64,000 bases of DNA from Alkaliphilus sp. B6464 (GTDB taxonomy: Bacteria > Bacillota > Clostridia > Peptostreptococcales > Natronincolaceae): positions 2,170,001-2,234,000 of the forward strand of contig NZ_CP058557.1 of assembly GCF_018141165.1 (NCBI RefSeq), read 5' to 3'. A program made the translations under genes and the position numbers. Below the pieces are notes generated by a model, which worked only from the letters and a program-made list of their open reading frames with translations, did not search any database and had not been told where the DNA came from. This document shows positions 63,958 to 64,000 of this stretch, piece after piece; within the stretch, counting starts at the first letter, position 1; each line of letters opens with the position of its first letter.

Positions 63958-64000
63958 CGTAACTATTAAGATTAAAAATACGAGTAATGTTCTTTGAAAA
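63958..64000 (+). repeat. Array repeat, copy 24, right part (cut by window end)
   Basis: CGTAACTATTAAGATTAAAA then AATGTTCTTTGAAAA, where the window ends. The array evidently continues. Confidence 0.9.

Noticed and set aside
26660-64000. CRISPR array
   Set aside because: The repeats are long, modular, and 0.5-3 kb apart with genes between them; there are no short uniform spacers and no cas genes.
26660-64000. Classical integron with attC sites
   Set aside because: No integrase gene in the window, and the repeat lacks recognisable paired core sites (GTTRRRY/RYYYAAC) bracketing a folded attC; it also holds a promoter. Kept only as an analogy.

Overview
The window is low-GC, anaerobic Firmicutes DNA, most likely from a clostridial organism close to Alkaliphilus/Natronincolaceae. 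Supporting signs are an A-type flavodiiron protein, Spo0E-like and LysM proteins typical of sporeformers, and at least one convincing selenoprotein (MsrA with UGA at its catalytic position). Two further genes, a CopZ-like protein and an arsenite methyltransferase, also read through an in-frame UGA where a Cys is expected. Taxonomy is inference from gene content; there is no rRNA or tRNA gene in the window.

Left part (1 to about 25.2 kb) is ordinary chromosome with genes on both strands: the end of an NCS2 permease gene, flavodiiron protein, rhomboid protease, an S9 peptidase, a small metal-handling group (CopZ-like selenoprotein, DUF302 fragment, SHOCT protein, Met-rich secreted protein), a TM2-domain protein, MsrA, a heterodimeric ABC exporter, a cell-wall amidase, a nine-LysM protein, CinA, an anchored lysozyme-like protein, an M16C peptidase, a threonine dehydrogenase-like SDR, and a zinc-less ribosomal protein S4 paralog behind a Fur-type box.

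Right part (about 25.2 to 64 kb, running off the window) is very different. It is a one-directional array of small, mostly single-gene units, all on the + strand: GNAT acetyltransferases, VOC proteins, MBL and alpha/beta hydrolases, a MccF-like S66 peptidase, EamA plus AraC, ArsR plus ArsM, an APH-like kinase, a 2H phosphoesterase, RidA, LUD, DUF998, a C45-like hydrolase and many tiny membrane proteins. Units are separated by about two dozen full or partial copies of one modular repeat of about 250 bp. A full copy holds, in order, an AT-rich lead-in, a covarying terminator-like hairpin, a conserved middle block, a motif that looks like the Firmicutes rRNA boxA (TTCTTTGAAAACTGAATA), and an extended -10 promoter (TGGTATAAT) that fires into the next gene. 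No integrase is seen. This is the strongest candidate for an undescribed system: a cassette array whose junction element supplies both terminator and promoter.

Two apparently identical 2.74-kb group II introns sit at exactly the same position inside two copies of this repeat, and their EBS1 matches the repeat target. Two paralogous type I toxin-antitoxin loci lie near the two ends of the array segment seen here. Many units are decayed or chimeric (3' gene fragments joined directly to other genes), which suggests continuing turnover by recombination at or near the repeats.
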